NCBI GenBank assembly: GCA_001567255.1
Contig: LNBW01000005.1
Span: 1-60,886 of the forward strand
Direction: 5' to 3'
DNA from: Bacteroidetes bacterium OLB9
Lineage (GTDB): Bacteria; Bacteroidota; Bacteroidia; Chitinophagales; Saprospiraceae
Length of the DNA: 60,886 nucleotides
Within the stretch, counting starts at the first letter, position 1. Each line of letters opens with the position of its first letter. The notes beneath the pieces are model-generated. The model saw only the letters and a list, made by a program, of their open reading frames with translations. It made no database searches and had not been told where the DNA came from. Shown in pieces: positions 58,504-60,886 of this stretch. The position numbers were made by a program, and so were the translations under genes.

Positions 58504-59390
58504 TTAATTATTTTCTTCATAATAGTAGGAATAATCTATTCCTTTCATAAACATTTCTCGGCTGTCTATATCAGTTGTTATAGCCATTTTTATCAATTTC
58601 AACAATTCGCTGCTATCAACGGTGCTAATTATCATTGCATTCATATAATTAGTTTTACTTATTCTGCTCCAATCCACACATTTTTTCAGGCGTTTTTTTC
58701 AATATCAAATCCAGCCATACACGAGTACTTCTGCCATTGCCTTCCATAAATGGGTGAGCCATATTCATAGCACAATATTTATCTACTATTTCATCCAAAT
58801 TAGTTTCCGGCATTATGTCAATTTTTGCTAAATGCTTTTCTAAATAATGTGCCGGTGTAAATTGATAGCCTCCTTTAGAAATGCTTTTAGTCCTTATTTG
58901 CCCTGCAAAATCATACAAGCCACCAAACAAATATGCGTGAATTTGTTGCAAACCTTTGGTTGTGCCAACTTCAATGCTGTCCACAAAAGAACTTCCAAAC
59001 AAGGCATACGCCTTTGATTTACTCTTACCGTCTATGCTTTCATCGCTGTATGTAAACCATTCAATAAATTGATTAGCTTTTATCCCCGGAAAAGTTTTAC
59101 CCAAAGCAATAATGCCGTTATAGTCGAGCATATCGGCTAAACGCTTTTTACCGTCTGGTGCAAGAAATTTCAACTGGGTAGTGGCACTAACCACTTGACT
59201 TCCTTCTTTTTTAAGCTTGGCTTTCAGGTATTTCCAGTAGTTGCGGGTTTTAGTATAGTCATCTTGGTTGGTGAGCACAGCGACAATATCCAATACCGAA
59301 AACCACCATTTGGCGTTTTTGCTCGTCCCATAAGGCACGTACCTCACGGTCGTTAAAAAAACGTATGGATATTTTTTGCTGCTCGTTCAT
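58504..59390 (-). CDS. Bro-N domain fused to class III Fic AMP-transferase (two indels)
   Basis: Reconstructed as 294 aa. The start ATG at 59390 shares one base with the hsdS stop. Residues 1-115 resemble a Bro-N DNA-binding domain ([17 protein letters not shown] at about 25-41). Residues 128-294 form a Fic domain closely similar to Neisseria NmFic ([20 protein letters not shown] at 141-160), with the active-site motif [12 protein letters not shown] at 212-223. The C-terminal helix carries SYYYE at 287-291, the position of the class III inhibitory motif (SYYYEG in NmFic). Two homopolymers each have one base too many: the 5-T run at 59316-59320 and the 6-T run at 58681-58686. Removing both gives exactly 295 codons. 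Without correction only 58655-59347 is open, and both the true N-terminus and the inhibitory helix are lost. Predicted activity is AMP transfer from ATP to a protein target; the target is unknown. Confidence 0.85.
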
Positions 59391-60730
59391 TATTCCATTT
59401 CTTCTGTTTGATAATCATCGGCATCCTCAGCCGCCATACTCATTTCCGCTTCCAATTCTTCATCGCTTTCTTCTTCACTTTCCACCTCCGGCACTTGGTA
59501 ACCCCGCACATCTATTTTTCCTGTAACGGCTTCGGCTATCAAGGCGGTTTTGTATTCTTCCACCAAGGCTATTTCTTTTTCGATGGTGGAAATGGTGGAG
59601 TTGAGTTTGGCGGTTTCTTTTTCGATGTAGGAAACGATTTGCTGTTGTTCGGATAGTGGAGGAATAGCAAGTTTTACTTCATATAAGGAAGTCTGTGTCA
59701 TACTTGGTAATGCCGTTTTAGTACTGTAAAATTCAAATTCTATGGTCGTACACACTAAATAAAAAAAGTAAGGTATAATAACTTGTTCATTTATTTTAGT
59801 ATAAAAGGCAGTATCTACTGACCAAAATGGTTCTTGGACAAACATTGGTTTATTCAGTGTTCCTTTTCTTCCGAGTAGAACTGAAGGTTTATCATACAAA
59901 TAATCTGAATGATATCCAAAGACTCCTCCTGAGCCATATACTGGATATAAACCTTCAATCTGTTTATCACATTCAGAACCATTAAAAATTTTTGCCACAT
60001 ACTTCAACTTCCTCACCTCCCAATGTTGCGGAATTTCCCCCAGCCACTCAATACCGCTGTCTTTCATTCCGGCATTTGGGTCTAAGCCTTTGGTAACGGC
60101 TTGGTTGATGATGGCGGCTTTTTGCTCGTTGAGCAGCTTGATGAGTTGCTTTTTCTTGCGGATAAAGCGGTTGATTTTTGCCAGCTTGTAATCTAAGAAA
60201 CTTACTATCTGTTCAATTTCTTCATTACTAGGTAAAGGAATAGTAATACTACCTACTGTTTCTGTATTCAAATTCAGTTGTGTACCCATTTTACCCAATC
60301 CTTGGTAAGGAATACCTGTTGTAAATATATAAAATAGATATTCTGGATTTAGTTTGAGATTAGGAAAATAAACAAACCCATCATGAATACAACATTTTAT
60401 TTTTGTAATGATTGGCTTTCCAACAGTTCCTGCAATACTTAAAAATAAATCATTAGGATATTGTTTTACACTCAAAGAAGCCCCCAAATCTGAAAGCTTT
60501 TCTTTTGTTTTTTTTAAATATCTTCTACTAGCAGATACATCAGCAATTCTAACCCAACTAAATTCACCGTCTTTACTAAAATAAATTGGATTATCAATAG
60601 GCCTTGGTGATGCACCTCTTTTAACAGGCGTAAGCCATTTAATTTTTGATGCCTCCCAATGCTCTGGAATTTCCCCCAGCCAAGGAATGCCGCTGTTTTT
60701 ATATTTTTCGTATGGTTTATATTTTCCCAT
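59390..60730 (-). CDS. hsdS: type I restriction enzyme specificity subunit (HsdS)
   Basis: A 446-aa subunit with two target-recognition domains, each introduced by a conserved repeat (SGIPWLGEIPEHWEASKIKW at 12-31 and SGIEWLGEIPQHWEVRKLKY at about 223-242) and followed by a coiled coil (IVSFLDYKLAKINRFIRKKK; IVSYIEKETAKLNSTISTIE). The two domains recognise the halves of a bipartite DNA site. An unusual acidic tail of about 35 residues (ESEEESDEELEAEMS and onward) follows the second coiled coil. hsdM is not seen; the gene is followed directly by Bro-N/Fic and hsdR. Confidence 0.93.
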   Translation of the reverse strand: MGKYKPYEKYKNSGIPWLGEIPEHWEASKIKWLTPVKRGASPRPIDNPIYFSKDGEFSWVRIADVSASRRYLKKTKEKLSDLGASLSVKQYPNDLFLSIAGTVGKPIITKIKCCIHDGFVYFPNLKLNPEYLFYIFTTGIPYQGLGKMGTQLNLNTETVGSITIPLPSNEEIEQIVSFLDYKLAKINRFIRKKKQLIKLLNEQKAAIINQAVTKGLDPNAGMKDSGIEWLGEIPQHWEVRKLKYVAKIFNGSECDKQIEGLYPVYGSGGVFGYHSDYLYDKPSVLLGRKGTLNKPMFVQEPFWSVDTAFYTKINEQVIIPYFFYLVCTTIEFEFYSTKTALPSMTQTSLYEVKLAIPPLSEQQQIVSYIEKETAKLNSTISTIEKEIALVEEYKTALIAEAVTGKIDVRGYQVPEVESEEESDEELEAEMSMAAEDADDYQTEEME

Positions 60731-60886
60731 TATTCCACAATTTCTTTTAACCCGGATTATGCATTAGAAAAATAAAAAACATCCGGTGTTGTATCTATTT
60801 TTGAAAATAGTCCATCCATCCACTGTCTCTTTTTGACAGGTAAAGCCAATTTTCAGAACCTTTCATATTGGCCAGTTGTTTTGGCT
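60731..60886 (-). other. window edge; possible 3' end of another gene
   Basis: On the minus strand the frame reads KKRQWMDGLFSKIDTTPDVF and ends in TAA about 30 nt before hsdS; a second frame also looks protein-like (GSENWLYLSKRDSGWMDYF). This could be the tail of an upstream gene with a further indel. I do not recognise it as hsdM. Confidence 0.25.

Noticed and set aside
36..60886. Search for tRNA, rRNA and CRISPR arrays by eye
   Set aside because: No cloverleaf-like segment, rRNA-conserved stretch or regularly spaced repeat was found.

Overview
This 60.9 kb window comes from a Bacteroidota chromosome, probably a Saprospiraceae-like member (the phylum is well supported, the family is inference). 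The evidence is: secreted proteins ending in a type IX secretion (T9SS) sorting domain, a TonB receptor paired with a DUF4249 lipoprotein, an HU/SPOR envelope protein, DUF4350 and DUF6577 type proteins, low G+C, and many TAnnTTTG boxes in front of genes.

Layout. 0.5-6.5 kb: a MoxR/DUF58/DUF4350/DUF4129-like/SpoIIM operon divergent from an RDD membrane protein. 6.5-18 kb: CorC-type protein, thioredoxin, queuosine-precursor transporter, the remnant of a RES/Xre toxin-antitoxin pair, DUF2461 protein, a T9SS-exported YCF48-like protein, PlsC-type acyltransferase, miaA, YceI, 3-methyladenine glycosylase. 18-30 kb: recQ, GH16 glucanase, panB-mltG, accD, thioesterase, kup, a large M16 protease. 30.6-43.8 kb: cysteine desulfurase, a VWA-type membrane protein, an exported protein of the family often labelled asparagine synthetase B, TonB receptor plus DUF4249 lipoprotein, pyrR-pyrB, an orphan CoA-transferase B subunit, a bile-acid:Na symporter and a serine hydrolase. 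43.8-51.6 kb: recN, an MFS transporter, a T9SS subtilase, the HU/SPOR protein and a two-component pair.

51.6-60.9 kb is accessory, defence-type DNA. An AbiE-like module (DUF6577 antitoxin-type gene plus an AbiEii toxin broken by an in-frame stop) sits between two 66 bp direct repeats. Then come a 44-residue zinc-ribbon protein, two overlapping glyoxalase (VOC) genes bracketed by a diverged repeated motif, and a type I restriction operon in the order hsdS, Bro-N/Fic fusion, hsdR. The fusion is the most interesting item. Its C-terminal part closely resembles class III Fic AMP-transferases such as Neisseria NmFic, including a C-terminal autoinhibitory-type SxxxE motif. It is joined to a Bro-N-like DNA-binding domain and coupled to hsdS by a 1 nt overlap. 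No hsdM is visible; it would have to lie beyond the right edge or elsewhere.

At least eight otherwise intact genes are interrupted by single-base indels, mostly in homopolymers (DUF58, YCF48-like, miaA, M16, VWA, TonB receptor, response regulator, Bro-N/Fic). Correcting them always restores a full-length reading frame, so consensus error of a long-read assembly is the likeliest cause. I give the reconstructed gene spans. The AbiEii stop and the RES/Xre decay look like real mutations. No rRNA, tRNA, CRISPR array or intact insertion sequence was seen.
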